Below are positions 16,741 through 17,373 of a stretch of 17,373 nt of DNA, one piece after another; positions within the stretch are counted from its first letter, which is position 1, and every line of letters starts with the position of its first letter. The position numbers were made by a program, and so were the translations under genes. Below the pieces are notes generated by a model. The model ran no database searches, had not been told where the DNA came from, and saw only the letters and a program-made list of their open reading frames with translations. The DNA is from Candidatus Altimarinota bacterium (GTDB lineage: Bacteria; Patescibacteriota; Gracilibacteria; BD1-5; UBA6164): assembly GCA_020631575.1 (NCBI GenBank), contig JAHDGX010000011.1, positions 1 to 17,373 of the forward strand, written 5' to 3'.

Positions 16741-17373
16741 ATGTTAAAAAGTAATTCTCTCCTTTCTATCGTGTATTGAGTATTATTTCTCTCTCTTATT
16801 TTTATATTCTTTTTATCACTCTCTGGACCAAAGGATTCATCTATAGTATTTGATTACCCTGACGAGGAAATTCGATTTTGAGGAGTAGCGGTTCCTTTTG
16901 TGGAGTGAGGGTATGATAATAAAAGACGATTTGATAAGGAATTTATAATTACTTCTAATAACTTGTATCAATTTTATCTTTATGCAAAGAGGTATCCTCT
17001 ATATATACCAATAATTGAAAAAAAATTATTAGATGCATGAATTCATGAAGATTTTAAATATCTTCCTATCGCTGAAAGTGCTCTGAAGAACGATGTAGTC
17101 TCTTCAGCTGGAGCTGCGTGAATCTGGCAATTTATGCCTGATACAGCACGTCGATATGGTCTTGTTGTTGATGAGTTTGTGGATGAAAGGTATCATATAG
17201 AGAAATCAACTGATGCTGCTATCGTGTACATCACAGACCTCTATAATAAATTTTGAGATTGGGCCCTCGTTGCTGCAGCTTATAATAGATGAGAGAATGG
17301 ACTTCAACGTGATATGGACTCCCAGTGAGTTGATAATTACTATGATTTATATTTGAATCAAGAGACATCTCGT
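16741..17373 (+). CDS. Membrane-anchored lytic transglycosylase (SLT/GH23 domain), 3' end cut by window edge
   Basis: 211 codons are present and the frame is open at the right edge. Residues 7-28 (LLSIVYGVLFLSLIFIFFLSLS) form one membrane segment or an uncleaved signal, so the enzyme works in the cell envelope. The GH23 core is clear: YLPIAESALKNDVVSS with the probable catalytic Glu at residue 112, then AGAAGIWQFMPDTARRYGL, and DWALVAAAYNRGENGL. This is the MltD-like SLT signature (ES...GAxGxWQFMP...AAYNxG); such enzymes cleave the glycan strand to 1,6-anhydro ends. Conserved glycines in AAGIWQ and YNRGE are UGA. C-terminal LysM repeats, common in MltD, would lie beyond the window. Confidence 0.9.

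Noticed and set aside
1..17373. Widespread pseudogenes caused by in-frame TGA
   Set aside because: The TGA codons fall at conserved glycines and the frames are otherwise intact, so recoding explains them.

Overview
The window is a piece of an AT-rich bacterial chromosome that reads UGA as glycine (genetic code 25). That code is known in the candidate phyla radiation lineages Absconditabacteria (SR1) and Gracilibacteria (BD1-5/GN02). The evidence is direct. Under the standard code almost every gene here breaks into short pieces. Reading TGA as Gly restores full-length DnaA, GroEL, ThrRS, PlsX, PilT, RecX and others, with TGA at invariant glycines such as those in the P-loops of PilT and DnaA. 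TAA and TAG remain stops. I cannot tell the two lineages apart from this window.

Layout. At 1-3258 are a secreted phosphodiester glycosidase (truncated by the window edge), a small metallophosphatase, and an operon of 5-formyl-THF cyclo-ligase plus a peptidoglycan amidase. At 3349-5513 plsX and pilT converge. At 5572-6315 is an HD-domain protein, divergent from thrS. thrS (6542-8416) has a leader at about 6390-6523 with the hallmarks of ribosome-mediated attenuation: a 15-residue threonine-rich leader peptide, an antiterminator starting at its stop codon, and a competing intrinsic terminator. At 8429-9143 are two small genes that look foreign. They are richer in GC, carry strong Shine-Dalgarno sequences, contain no UGA-Gly codons, and each sits under its own promoter with a similar hairpin at the 5' end of the transcript. 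At 9145-9838 is recX with a small acidic gene overlapping its start. At 9910-11850 is groES-groEL, followed by an unrecognised 404-residue protein and a TrmA/RlmD-type RNA methyltransferase. At 14651-16535 are dnaA and a tightly linked unknown gene, and at the right edge is a membrane-anchored lytic transglycosylase (truncated).

Most content is core housekeeping: replication initiation, tRNA charging, protein folding, phospholipid and folate metabolism, and rRNA or tRNA modification. Added to this are surface functions, namely pilus retraction and two peptidoglycan hydrolases, which would suit a small host-attached or predatory cell. Most genes lack a Shine-Dalgarno sequence. Several have a -10 hexamer about 6 nt before the ATG, suggesting leaderless mRNAs. 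Convergent genes are packed so tightly that their stop codons overlap inside the loop of a shared terminator.

The most interesting signal is the thrS attenuator; the twin hairpin modules at 8.5-9.1 kb come second.
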